49,118 nucleotides of DNA from Bacteroidaceae bacterium. GTDB lineage: Bacteria; Bacteroidota; Bacteroidia; Bacteroidales; Bacteroidaceae. Shown in pieces: positions 1 to 7,933 of the stretch (position 1 is its first letter; the number at the start of each line of letters is the position of its first letter). The notes under the pieces were generated by a model. The model saw only the letters and a program-made list of their open reading frames with translations. It did no database searches and was not told the DNA's origin. The stretch is from NCBI GenBank assembly GCA_017530735.1, contig JAFXMB010000103.1, forward strand, positions 1 through 49,118, read 5' to 3'. A program made the translations under genes and the position numbers.

Positions 1-1
1 C

Positions 2-91
2 GCAGGCGTTCTTGCCATCGGTTCCGGTTACGCGGCTGTGAAAATAACCTTTCGCGCCCACGGACAATCCGTTCGCCCCGTCTGCCCGTAA
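2..91 (+). CDS. possible 3' end of an upstream gene (partial)
   Basis: The first 90 bases are open in one forward frame that closes at TAA 89-91. The last residues read SVRPVCP, loosely like the KPVLPVRL end of the gene at 349-798, so an upstream paralogue could end here. With only 29 codons and no recognisable domain this is a weak call; the stretch could equally be non-coding. Confidence 0.25.
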   Translation, partial: AGVLAIGSGYAAVKITFRAHGQSVRPVCP

Positions 92-268
92 TCCGCCAAA
101 GTGTCCCACGCGCATCGGCCCTGTGGGGCTTGTGAGTGGGGTTGGTGTGGGACACACCCCCTTGGAAGGGGGTATGTAACACACGCACCTGCGTCAGAGG
201 ATACTCTCGCGGGGGTGAGTGTGGGACACTTTGGCAAAAAAAAGGAACGGGTCCGAGCCCCGGCGGCG
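88..268. repeat. intergenic inverted-repeat element, copy 1
   Basis: This copy is nearly identical to 1503-1681. Its core (95-235) is bounded by a perfect 15-base inverted repeat, gccaaagtgtcccac at 95-109 and its complement at 221-235. The word GTGGGACAC recurs at 147-155. An internal hairpin of ccccctt/aaggggg lies at 157-172. Identity to copy 2 continues about 33 bases beyond the right inverted repeat, through an A-run and a GC-rich segment ending near 268. No transposase is encoded. It may be a MITE-like or REP-like unit; the family is not recognised. Confidence 0.8.
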
Positions 269-296
269 ATTGCAACAGTTTTGCAACGCCTGTTTG

Positions 297-328
297 TTGG
301 TTTGATATACTGCCAATGTTTACATTTG
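297..328 (+). promoter_or_regulatory. Bacteroidota-type promoter
   Basis: A -7 box TACATTTG lies at 321-328 with TTGG at 297-300, a 20 bp spacer. It sits between repeat copy 1 and the ATG at 349 and supports that start over upstream in-frame codons. Confidence 0.6.
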
Positions 329-348
329 CCGCAGAAACAACAAAGGAT

Positions 349-798
349 ATGAAAAAGCATTTGGTTTTACTTTCTGCAGTGTTGCTTGTACAAGCTGTTG
401 CCATATCCGTATTTGCACAGCAAAAGCCCAATGCCGGTGATATTATCTCCGGGATTGTTACTGATAGCATCAATCCTTTAATGGCGGTATATATCACAGA
501 ACTGGATTCGGCAGACCGTGTTGTAGCATACGCATATACTGATCTGAAGGGTGAGTTCTCATTCCGTCTTGTCAATCCGGCTGACAGAATTCATTTCAGT
601 TTTTATCGGAAAGAACGGATCATTCTCCCCATAGATAAGGCCTTCTTTGAAATCAGGATGGAGGATGATAAGAACTTGCCGCCTGTAAGTTGGGAGGATC
701 TTATACCGTTAGGTCCAGGTCCCGTTATAAATGAGGTTCCTTCAATATTAGGTGATTTCCCTGATACAGTCAAGCCCGTTCTCCCCGTCCGCCTCTAA
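349..798 (+). CDS. secreted carboxypeptidase-regulatory-like domain protein (short paralogue)
   Basis: The protein has 149 residues. It starts with a signal peptide (MKKH, then a hydrophobic run ending SVFAQ), so it is probably periplasmic or outer-membrane associated. Residues about 29-105 look like the beta-sandwich domain that precedes TonB-dependent receptors (GIVTDS, TDLKGEFSFRLVNP). The same blocks occur in order in the next gene (GTVSDS, TDKEGNFSIRIVNP), so the two are tandem paralogues. This copy lacks the plug-like C-terminus of its neighbour and ends in a proline-rich tail. The ATG was chosen because the signal peptide begins there and a promoter lies just upstream. Base composition is more AT-rich than the core genes, which suits accessory DNA. 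Molecular function is unknown. Confidence 0.75.
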   Translation: MKKHLVLLSAVLLVQAVAISVFAQQKPNAGDIISGIVTDSINPLMAVYITELDSADRVVAYAYTDLKGEFSFRLVNPADRIHFSFYRKERIILPIDKAFFEIRMEDDKNLPPVSWEDLIPLGPGPVINEVPSILGDFPDTVKPVLPVRL

Positions 799-816
799 TC
801 TGCCATATACACTGTT

Positions 817-1503
817 ATGAAAATAAGTAAGATAAGAATCTTGATTGCCAAAGGGTGGTACGTGGCGGTATGGTGCGTATCTTATTCTTTGTTTACATTG
901 ATGAGCGGTTTTGCATCGGCTCAGGTACAGACCGTTACGGCTGTGTCTGGTCAGGATACGATCAAGGCAGGAGATATGATTACGGGCACGGTTTCAGACA
1001 GCGAGGGGCCTATGATGATGGTAGGCGTTACAGAGAGGGATTCGGCCAACCGAATTGTTGCCAATTCCGTAACAGATAAAGAGGGTAATTTTTCTATCCG
1101 TATTGTCAATCCGTCAGACAGGTTGCAGATTATATATCCGGGTTATGAGGTGGTTGATACAGAGATTAACAGTACCCACTATGTCATCAGGATGAAGGAG
1201 GATGAGTTTTTTCCTCCTGTTGAAATTGTTGCTGAGCGTATCACGGAACAAACTATGTATGGTCCGATACCGCTTAAGTCTAAACCTCTGCTTGTATTGA
1301 ATGGCAGAATCATAACCAGGGGAGACCTTGCATGGAGAGGCATAGACGCTACAAAAACAGTATTTACCAAGAGAGAGTTGGCACGTATTTTTGGAATCAA
1401 AGCCCGAAAGATAAAGGAATATAGAGTCCTGCATGATATCACGGCAATTCATAAGTGGGGGACTAATGCATGGTATGGAGCGATTGAAGTGGATACCAAA
1501 TAA
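817..1503 (+). CDS. secreted protein with carboxypeptidase-regulatory-like and TonB-plug-like segments, no barrel
   Basis: The protein has 228 residues. A long N-terminal signal ends near SGFASAQ. A regulatory-like domain follows (GTVSDSEGP to YVIRM). From about residue 155 the pattern resembles the end of a SusC-type plug: KPLLVLNGRI, then IKEYRVLHD, then an aromatic/glycine stretch and GAIEVDTK, comparable to the usual VLKDASA-YG-GVI-TTK ending. It stops exactly where a 22-strand barrel would begin, so it cannot be a transporter by itself. It lies 18 bp after its shorter paralogue and is probably co-transcribed with it. A free-standing plug-like adaptor is inferred; decay of a larger receptor gene is the alternative. 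Confidence 0.7.
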   Translation: MKISKIRILIAKGWYVAVWCVSYSLFTLMSGFASAQVQTVTAVSGQDTIKAGDMITGTVSDSEGPMMMVGVTERDSANRIVANSVTDKEGNFSIRIVNPSDRLQIIYPGYEVVDTEINSTHYVIRMKEDEFFPPVEIVAERITEQTMYGPIPLKSKPLLVLNGRIITRGDLAWRGIDATKTVFTKRELARIFGIKARKIKEYRVLHDITAIHKWGTNAWYGAIEVDTK

Positions 1504-1681
1504 TAATCCGCCAAAGTGTCCCACGCTCATCGGCCCTGTGGGGTTTGTGAGTGGGGTTGGTGTGGGACACACCCCCTTAGAAGGGGGTATGTAACACACG
1601 CACCTGCGTCAGAGGGTGCTCTCGCGGGGTGAGTGTGGGACACTTTGGCAAAAAAAGGAACGGGTCCGAGCCCCGGCGGCG
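1503..1681. repeat. intergenic inverted-repeat element, copy 2
   Basis: This is the second copy of the element at 88-268. The core 1510-1649 has the same perfect 15-base ends (1510-1524 and 1635-1649). It begins at the stop codon of the preceding gene and runs to the tRNA-Leu terminator. It differs from copy 1 by a handful of substitutions and one indel. The internal C5TT/AAG5 hairpin is intact; changes there fall in the loop. Confidence 0.8.
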
Positions 1682-1690
1682 GGCACAAGA

Positions 1691-1717
1691 AAAGGGAGGT
1701 CACAAAAACCTCCCTTT
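1691..1717 (-). terminator. terminator hairpin downstream of tRNA-Leu
   Basis: A perfect 10 bp stem aaagggaggt/acctcccttt with a 7-base loop sits directly 3' of the tRNA on the minus strand. The T-tail is short, so it may act bidirectionally or as an RNA-processing boundary. Confidence 0.6.
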
Positions 1718-1721
1718 CCTG

Positions 1722-1803
1722 TACCCAGAGCCGGGGTCGAACCGGCACGGGTTGCCCCACTGGTGTTTGAGACCAGCGCGTCTACCGATTCCGCCATCTG
1801 GGC
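1722..1803 (-). tRNA. tRNA-Leu(CAA)
   Basis: The minus strand reads as a class II tRNA of 82 nt. The acceptor stem is GCCCAGA/TCTGGGT with discriminator A. The anticodon stem CTGGT/ACCAG frames the loop CTCAAAC, anticodon CAA. A variable arm of GTGGGGCAACCCGT type and the T-arm CCGGTTCGACCCCGG follow. CCA is not encoded. Confidence 0.95.
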
Positions 1804-1821
1804 TTGGTGTCAAAACCGCCG

Positions 1822-1829
1822 CGAAGGTA
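1822..1829 (-). promoter_or_regulatory. -7 box for tRNA-Leu
   Basis: TACCTTCG on the minus strand lies 18 bp upstream of the mature tRNA 5' end. It matches TAnnTTTG with one change. No clear -33 box was found. Confidence 0.45.
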
Positions 1830-1900
1830 CAATAATTTGATGAAACTAAGGGTAATGCCGGGGATTTTTTTGGTTTTGCGCTATTTTAACGGCTAAACGC

Positions 1901-1930
1901 TTGGATGAGTCCAAATATGCAATATCTTCG
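1901..1930 (+). promoter_or_regulatory. probable promoter of the mannose-1-phosphate guanylyltransferase gene
   Basis: TTGG at 1901-1904 and TATCTTCG at 1923-1930 are spaced by 18 bp and lie upstream of the ATG at 1953. Both boxes are slightly off consensus. Confidence 0.45.
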
Positions 1931-1952
1931 TAGCAGACGTAAAAAAGGTACT

Positions 1953-3041
1953 ATGTTAGGACAAGATAATTTCTGCGTTGTGCTGGCGGGCGGATTCGGA
2001 ACGCGGCTTTGGCCTTTGAGCCGCAAGGGTATGCCCAAACAGTTTCTGGATTTCAACAACAACGGACGTACATTGCTCAAGGAGACCGTTGAGCGAATGA
2101 GAAAGATATTTCCCGAGGAGAACATCATAGTTTCTACCAACCTGGATTTTTATGAGGATGTTTGTGGCCAGTTGCCGGACCTGAATCCCAAGCAGGTGCT
2201 GCGCGAGCCGGTCATGAAGGGAACTGCGCCCAGTATCACGCTTGCATCGTACCACATCCGCGACATCAACCCCAACGCCAATATGCTGGTGGTTCCGTCG
2301 GACCTTGTCATCAAGGATGAGGCCCCTTACATTGATGTGATAGAGAAGGGTATGTCTTATGTGGCCGATAACGACTGCATTCTGACGGTGGGAATCAAAC
2401 CCACACGCCCCGAGACGCGGTTCGGATATATCCAGATGGACGAGAAGGTGGCCGATGGCATTTACAGCGTGCGTACGTTTACCGAGAAACCCGAGGAGTC
2501 TTTTGCAAAGGTGTTCGTGGACAGCGGCGAGTTCTACTGGAACTCCGGTATTCTGATGTGGAACGTGAATACGTACATAGAGATTGCCAAGACATACCTG
2601 CCGGATATGATCCAGCAGTTCAACCGCATATATGACACAAAGCATAACCGGGATGAGAGGCGCAGCCTGCTTTACTCGGTTTACGAGGCATTCCCACGTA
2701 TATCAATTGATTATGGTATACTTGAAAAGACCGATAAGGTATGCATGACCATAGGTGATTTCCGTTGGAACGATATTGAGAGCTGGGACCTGCTGTATGA
2801 CTATTGTGCCAAGGATGCCGACGGTAACGTACTGGGTATGTACAATTACCAGGTTTATGACTGCCATAACAGCATGTTCCTGTGTAACAAGGATAAGAAA
2901 CTGGTTGTGATTGACGACCTTAGTGATTTCCTTGTGGTTGATACCGATGACGTGCTGGTTATTTGCCGGCGTAACAACGAGACGGACTTTAAGAAATATA
3001 TTAATGACGCCATGATCAAGTATGGCGAAAAGTACTCTTAA
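1953..3041 (+). CDS. manC: mannose-1-phosphate guanylyltransferase
   Basis: This 362-residue enzyme makes GDP-mannose from mannose-1-phosphate and GTP, feeding surface polysaccharide and glycoprotein synthesis in the cytoplasm. The N-terminus holds the nucleotidyltransferase signature LAGGFGTRLWPLSR followed by PKQFL. Later family blocks include VPSDL, FTEKPE, YWNSGIL and the FRWNDIESWD segment. It is the short form without a C-terminal isomerase domain, the usual length for Bacteroidota. The ATG at 1953 is chosen because upstream in-frame codons overlap the promoter. The next gene's ATG follows its stop immediately. Confidence 0.93.
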   Translation: MLGQDNFCVVLAGGFGTRLWPLSRKGMPKQFLDFNNNGRTLLKETVERMRKIFPEENIIVSTNLDFYEDVCGQLPDLNPKQVLREPVMKGTAPSITLASYHIRDINPNANMLVVPSDLVIKDEAPYIDVIEKGMSYVADNDCILTVGIKPTRPETRFGYIQMDEKVADGIYSVRTFTEKPEESFAKVFVDSGEFYWNSGILMWNVNTYIEIAKTYLPDMIQQFNRIYDTKHNRDERRSLLYSVYEAFPRISIDYGILEKTDKVCMTIGDFRWNDIESWDLLYDYCAKDADGNVLGMYNYQVYDCHNSMFLCNKDKKLVVIDDLSDFLVVDTDDVLVICRRNNETDFKKYINDAMIKYGEKYS

Positions 3042-4319
3042 ATGAGTAAAGGTGTAAAGATTCCGGGACTCCTGGCTTTGAGTCCCATTCTGGTTTTTCT
3101 GGTTGTCTATCTGGTCTCGTCGCTTCTGGCGGGTGATTTTTACAGGGTGCCGGTTTCATCGGCATTCCTTATAGCGTCGGTCTATGCTATAGCTATAACT
3201 CCCGGAAAACTGAGCAGGCGTGTCAATATATTCTCGGAGAGTGCCGGTCACTGGAACATCATGCTGATGGTGTGGATTTTCATGCTGGCGGGTGCGTTTG
3301 CGGGATCGGCCAAGGAGATCGGGTCCATTGAGGCCACGGTTAACTTTACGCTTCATATTATTCCTGGTCATTTTCTGTTGGCAGGTCTGTTCCTTACGGC
3401 TTGTTTCGTGTCATTGGCCATTGGTACCAGTGTGGGCACGATTGTGGCGTTGGTTCCCATTGCCAGCGGAATTGCACAGGAGACCGGGATGAGTCAGGCC
3501 ATGATGACCGCGCTCGTGGTGGGCGGTTCATTCTTTGGCGATAACCTGTCGTTCATATCCGATACCACCATCGCGGCCACACGTGCGGTGGGTTGCGCGA
3601 TGCATGAGAAATTCCGTGCAAACCTGATGATTGTGCTGCCGGCTGTAGTTGTGGTTGCGGGCTATTACATATTCAAGGGCTTAAGTATCAATACTGTGTC
3701 CGATGTCCATCCCATTGAATGGCTTAAACTGCTCCCATATGTTTCGGTCATAGTGCTGGCGCTGATGGGTATCGATGTTACCCTGGTGCTGGTTATCGGC
3801 CTTCTTCTGAATGCGGTGGTGGGCTTTGGTACCGGAACGCTTGACTGGTTCGGCTGGCTGGGTTCCATGGGACAGGGCATTGCAGGAATGGGAGACCTGA
3901 TTATCGTGACTCTGCTTGCGGGCGGTATGTTGGGTATTATCCGTTACAACGGCGGACTCTCCTTTATCATGCGTACCGTGATGAGTAGGGCCAACGGACC
4001 TCGCGGTGCGGAATTCAGCATAGGTCTGCTTACGGTTCTTGCCAACCTTTGTACGGCAAACAACACTATCGCAATCATCACCGTGGGCGGAATTGTAAAT
4101 GACATATCCGATAAGTTCGGAATACCCAAGCGCAGGGCTGCCAGCCTGATGGATACATTCAGTTGTTTTGTACAGGGCATAATTCCCTACGGTGCCCAAC
4201 TGCTTATGGCTGCCGGCCTGACCGGTCTGGCTACCACACAGATCATTCCTTACCTCTATTATCCCTTCGCGGTGGGAATAAGTGTTATCGTATCTATCCT
4301 GATAAGTAGAAAAAAGTGA
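3042..4319 (+). CDS. NhaC-family Na+/H+ antiporter
   Basis: A 425-residue inner-membrane protein with about ten to twelve hydrophobic helices. The conserved block GGSFFGDNLSFISDTT, around residues 163-180, is diagnostic of the NhaC/ion transporter family, where the acidic residue and nearby polar positions are thought to bind the cation. It should exchange sodium for protons in pH and salt homeostasis. The start codon abuts the stop of the upstream guanylyltransferase, so the two are co-transcribed although no pathway link is evident. The exact cation is not determinable. Confidence 0.88.
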   Translation: MSKGVKIPGLLALSPILVFLVVYLVSSLLAGDFYRVPVSSAFLIASVYAIAITPGKLSRRVNIFSESAGHWNIMLMVWIFMLAGAFAGSAKEIGSIEATVNFTLHIIPGHFLLAGLFLTACFVSLAIGTSVGTIVALVPIASGIAQETGMSQAMMTALVVGGSFFGDNLSFISDTTIAATRAVGCAMHEKFRANLMIVLPAVVVVAGYYIFKGLSINTVSDVHPIEWLKLLPYVSVIVLALMGIDVTLVLVIGLLLNAVVGFGTGTLDWFGWLGSMGQGIAGMGDLIIVTLLAGGMLGIIRYNGGLSFIMRTVMSRANGPRGAEFSIGLLTVLANLCTANNTIAIITVGGIVNDISDKFGIPKRRAASLMDTFSCFVQGIIPYGAQLLMAAGLTGLATTQIIPYLYYPFAVGISVIVSILISRKK

Positions 4320-4348
4320 CAATTGGTTGTTTTTTTTGCTCTCAGGTA

Positions 4349-4378
4349 TTGGATATTCCAAAAAAGGCGGTAAATTTG
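4349..4378 (+). promoter_or_regulatory. promoter of tRNA-Asn
   Basis: TTG at 4349-4351, a 19 bp spacer and TAAATTTG at 4371-4378 match the Bacteroidota consensus, about 40 bp upstream of the tRNA. Confidence 0.65.
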
Positions 4379-4419
4379 CACCGCGTTTGAGAGCAGTAGT
4401 GCTCTGAATGTGGCAAAAT

Positions 4420-4493
4420 GCTTCTTTAGCTCAGTTGGTTAGAGCATCTGACTGTTAATCAGGGGGTCCTAGGTTCAAGTCCTAGAAGGAGCG
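4420..4493 (+). tRNA. tRNA-Asn(GTT)
   Basis: A 74 nt cloverleaf. The acceptor arms are gcttctt and aaggagc with discriminator G. The D-arm is agctcagttggttagagc. The anticodon loop is ctgttaa (GTT), and the T-arm is cctaggttcaagtcctag. CCA is not encoded. Confidence 0.96.
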
Positions 4494-4497
4494 CAGA

Positions 4498-4532
4498 AAT
4501 CAGTTCCAAGAAATTGGGACTGATTTTTTTTT
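4498..4532 (+). terminator. rho-independent terminator after tRNA-Asn
   Basis: The stem aatcagttcc/gggactgatt has one G-T pair and is followed by nine T residues, directly after the tRNA. Confidence 0.85.
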
Positions 4533-4557
4533 GTCATAGCCAAAATATCTATCTTCG
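4530..4557 (+). promoter_or_regulatory. probable promoter of the S41 peptidase gene
   Basis: TATCTTCG lies at 4550-4557, 17 bp before the ATG. A TTTG at 4530-4533 is formed by the T-tract of the tRNA terminator, with only a 16 bp spacer, so the -33 assignment is uncertain. Confidence 0.4.
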
Positions 4558-4574
4558 CGAAAACAAAAATCGCT

Positions 4575-6236
4575 ATGAAGAGATTTATCAAGGGCATCGC
4601 CCTGTCCGTCATATTGGGTCTTACAAGTACGGGGGCATCGGCACAGAAGGCCGATGACCACAACTTTGAGATTGCCCGTAACCTGGAGGTCTTCCATGAG
4701 ATAGTAAGCGAGTTGGACCGTTTCTATGTAGATACCATCAACCCCAAGCAGACCATTGAGAAGGGAATTCAGGCTATGCTCAGCAGCATAGATCCGTATA
4801 CCGAGTATTATCCTGAGAATGACATGATGGACCTTAAGATGATCACCACCGGCAAGTATGCCGGAATAGGTGCCATCATCCGTCAGTATACCGGCCGCGA
4901 CTACATTTATATAGATGAGCCGTATGAGGGTATGCCTGCCGCACGTTACGGACTCAAGGCTGGCGATGAGATACTGAGTATAAACGGCGAGAGCATGAAG
5001 GGTAAGGCTTCGTCGTACGTGAGCGACCATCTGCGCGGTGAGGCTGACAGCAAACTGACCGTTACGGTACGCCGTCCGGGTGTGCCCGATTCGCTGAGCA
5101 TTGATGTGATACGCAGTGTGATTGCACTGCCTGCCGTTCCCTATTACGGTATGTACAAGGGTTACGGCTATATCCTGCTGGAACAGTTTACCGAGAACTG
5201 CTCCAAGAATGTGATGAAGGCTCTGGTGGAACTTAAGGAGCAGGGTGCCAAGGGTATCATACTGGATCTGCGCGGCAACGGCGGCGGACTGCTGAACGAG
5301 GCGGTCGAGATTGTGGGCCTGTTTGTTCCCAAGGGCACCAAACTGGTTGAGACACGCGGCAAGGTGCCTCAGGTTGCATCGACATATGTTACACAGCGTA
5401 ACCCCATAGATGAGAACATTCCCCTTGTGGTTCTGACCGATGAACAGTCGGCATCGGCCTCTGAGATTGTGGCCGGCAGCCTGCAGGATCTGGACCGTGC
5501 GGTGATAGTTGGCGTGCGTACATTCGGAAAGGGTCTGGTTCAGACCACCCGTATGCTGCCGTTCAACGGTACACTTAAGGTTACCACAGCCAAGTATTAC
5601 ATACCCAGCGGACGCTGCATCCAGGAGATTGACTACTCAAAGCGTAATGAAAAGGGGCAGGCACAGCATATCCCCGACAGTTTGACCAAGGTGTTCTATA
5701 CCGCTGCGGGCCGACCTGTACGTGACGGCGGCGGAATACGTCCCGACGTGGTATGCAAGCAGGACACCATGCCTGACATTCTCTATTACCTTTCTCAGAA
5801 CGTGGTGCTGTTTGACTACGTGAACGATTGGTGCACAAGACATGCAACTATTGCTCCCGCACAGGACTTCAAACTGACCGATGCGGACTACAATGAATTC
5901 AAGGAGTTTGTATGCAACAGTGACTTCAAATTTGAGAGCAACAGCAGCAAGGCGCTAGAATCACTCCGTAAACTGGCCGAAAGGGAGGGCCTGGCCGATA
6001 AGGCTCAGGATGAGTTCAAGTCATTGGAGAGCAAACTGCAGTATGACCTGCGTAATGACCTGGATGTATTCCGTAAGGACCTGGAGAGGGTTGTCTCAAT
6101 GGAAATACTGGTACGCTACTACTATCAGCGCGGCCTGATAATGTATAACATGAAATCAGACAGGTTCCTTGAAGAGGCTGCGGGACTGCTTGGAGACCGC
6201 AAGCGTTATGATTCCATTCTGGCTTCTCCTCAATGA
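4575..6236 (+). CDS. S41 family C-terminal processing protease
   Basis: A 553-residue secreted serine protease. The signal peptide ends at ASA-Q (about residue 23). A PDZ domain (about 90-180, with AARYGLKAGDEILSING) presents protein C-termini to the catalytic domain. The Ser/Lys dyad is visible: S294 in SASASE and K319 in FGKG, 25 residues apart as in E. coli Prc, with D305 between. The RGNGGGLL block lies upstream. A C-terminal helical extension of about 150 residues (415-553) follows and is common in Bacteroidales homologues. It probably degrades or trims periplasmic proteins. It stands alone with its own promoter. Confidence 0.92.
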   Translation: MKRFIKGIALSVILGLTSTGASAQKADDHNFEIARNLEVFHEIVSELDRFYVDTINPKQTIEKGIQAMLSSIDPYTEYYPENDMMDLKMITTGKYAGIGAIIRQYTGRDYIYIDEPYEGMPAARYGLKAGDEILSINGESMKGKASSYVSDHLRGEADSKLTVTVRRPGVPDSLSIDVIRSVIALPAVPYYGMYKGYGYILLEQFTENCSKNVMKALVELKEQGAKGIILDLRGNGGGLLNEAVEIVGLFVPKGTKLVETRGKVPQVASTYVTQRNPIDENIPLVVLTDEQSASASEIVAGSLQDLDRAVIVGVRTFGKGLVQTTRMLPFNGTLKVTTAKYYIPSGRCIQEIDYSKRNEKGQAQHIPDSLTKVFYTAAGRPVRDGGGIRPDVVCKQDTMPDILYYLSQNVVLFDYVNDWCTRHATIAPAQDFKLTDADYNEFKEFVCNSDFKFESNSSKALESLRKLAEREGLADKAQDEFKSLESKLQYDLRNDLDVFRKDLERVVSMEILVRYYYQRGLIMYNMKSDRFLEEAAGLLGDRKRYDSILASPQ

Positions 6237-6358
6237 GAGGGAGTTGAGAACCTGAATGACAGATAAAGGAACAAGACAACAATAACGAGCACAGCCACTA
6301 TCATCAGGAGTGACCCCAGAAGGAAATTGTTGTTTGATCTTATGGATCTTCTTTTCAT
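6230..6358 (-). CDS. putative 42-residue single-pass membrane protein
   Basis: The minus strand encodes 42 residues: a basic start MKRRSIRSNNN, one strongly hydrophobic helix (about residues 13-35, rich in L, V and I) and a short tail RFSTPSH. Positive charges before the helix predict the N-terminus inside. A perfect -7 box TAGCTTTG lies at 6376-6383 on the same strand, 17 bp before the ATG. The 3' end overlaps the end of the S41 gene by 7 bp. No homologue is recognised. The hydrophobic pattern and promoter argue for a real gene, but length alone gives little statistical support. Confidence 0.5.
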   Translation of the reverse strand: MKRRSIRSNNNFLLGSLLMIVAVLVIVVLFLYLSFRFSTPSH

Positions 6359-6375
6359 CAAGTAGGATTTTGGCA

Positions 6376-6383
6376 CAAAGCTA
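6376..6383 (-). promoter_or_regulatory. -7 box for the small membrane protein
   Basis: TAGCTTTG on the minus strand fits TAnnTTTG exactly. The -33 position carries no clear TTG. Confidence 0.45.
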
Positions 6384-6410
6384 CCGGTTTTTCTTGTAGA
6401 ACTCGCTTAA

Positions 6411-7289
<879 letters not shown>

Positions 7290-7301
7290 TAGCTGAAAAC
7301 A

Positions 7302-7346
7302 AAAAAATGACACAGAAGGGACTGTCCCTTTTGTGTCATTTTTTTT
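7302..7346 (+). terminator. terminator hairpin of the acetylesterase gene (REP-like palindrome)
   Basis: A long stem pairs atgacacagaagggac with gtcccttttgtgtcat, with one A/G-type imperfection, flanked by A and T runs. Its T-tract also supplies the TTTG of the next promoter. The arms resemble the hairpins at 32019 and 48686. Confidence 0.85.
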
Positions 7347-7374
7347 GTCTATCCAAAAATATACACTATCTTTG
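7344..7374 (+). promoter_or_regulatory. promoter of the rimP-nusA-infB-cvpA-suf run
   Basis: TTTG at 7344-7347, exactly 19 bp, then TATCTTTG at 7367-7374: a perfect Bacteroidota promoter. Transcription should start near 7380, giving a leader of about 80 nt before the ATG at 7462. Confidence 0.85.
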
Positions 7375-7397
7375 CACCCGATAAGATGATGTGTGGA

Positions 7398-7419
7398 GAG
7401 GCCGAGGGCCTCTTTTTTG
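7398..7419 (+). terminator. leader terminator/attenuator before rimP
   Basis: A perfect 6 bp GC-rich stem gaggcc/ggcctc with a 3-base loop (7398-7412) is followed by six T residues (7413-7418). It lies inside the transcribed leader, about 18 nt after the predicted start site and 43 nt before rimP. Its placement suggests premature termination control of the operon, possibly by NusA encoded downstream; this is inference. A 22-codon frame (7386-7454, MMCGEAEGLFF...) spans the hairpin but has no independent support. Confidence 0.65.
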
Positions 7420-7461
7420 TTGCCATACGGTTGCTTATCAGAAAACAAGTTTAACTTTTAT

Positions 7462-7932
7462 ATGATTGACAAACAACAAGTTATCAGTATCGCAGAGAAA
7501 TGGCTCAATACCAAGGAGGGCTATTTTCTTGTTGATGTGGATGTTACCCCTGACAATCGCATTGTCGTAGAGATTGACCAGGCCGAGGGTGTCTGGATTG
7601 ACGATTGTGTGGATCTGAGCCGTTTTATCGAAGCCTCACTTGACCGTGATGTCGAGGATTATGAGTTGGAGGTGGGCTCCGCGGGTATCGGCCAGCCTTT
7701 CAAAGTACTTCAGCAGTACATTAACCACATCGGCCAGGAGGTTGAGGTGTTCCCCAAGAGCGGTGCCAAACTTAAGGGTATACTTGTGTCTGCCGATGAA
7801 AAGGGATTTGCAGTCCAGGTTCAGCAGAAGCAGAAGGTTGAGGGCAGCAAGCGTCCCAAGACAGTCGAGGTAGAGATGCCGTTCGGCTACGATGAAGTGA
7901 AATATGTAAAATACGTAATAAGTTTAAAGTAA
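7462..7932 (+). CDS. rimP: ribosome maturation factor RimP
   Basis: A 156-residue cytoplasmic factor for late 30S subunit assembly. It shows the usual two parts: an N-terminal alpha/beta domain (VEIDQAEGVWIDDCVDLSRFIEASLD, then YELEVGSAGIGQPFK) and a C-terminal SH3-like barrel (GQEVEV to VKYVKYVISLK). The family motif EVSSPG is here EVGSAG, a common Bacteroidales variation. The ATG at 7462 is preferred; a longer frame from 7393 would begin inside the leader hairpin region. It is first in the rimP-nusA-infB order widely conserved in bacteria and ends 1 nt before nusA. Confidence 0.92.
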   Translation: MIDKQQVISIAEKWLNTKEGYFLVDVDVTPDNRIVVEIDQAEGVWIDDCVDLSRFIEASLDRDVEDYELEVGSAGIGQPFKVLQQYINHIGQEVEVFPKSGAKLKGILVSADEKGFAVQVQQKQKVEGSKRPKTVEVEMPFGYDEVKYVKYVISLK

Positions 7933-7933
7933 A

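Noticed and set aside
28..360. Minus-strand frames through both repeat copies that share peptides such as DAGACVTYPL and GCVPHQPHSQ
   Set aside because: The shared peptides only reflect near-identical DNA; too few differences exist to show selection on protein, and the frames lack promoters.
7393..7461. N-terminal extension of rimP
   Set aside because: It would begin just before the leader terminator hairpin and adds no homologous residues; ATG 7462 fits the family.
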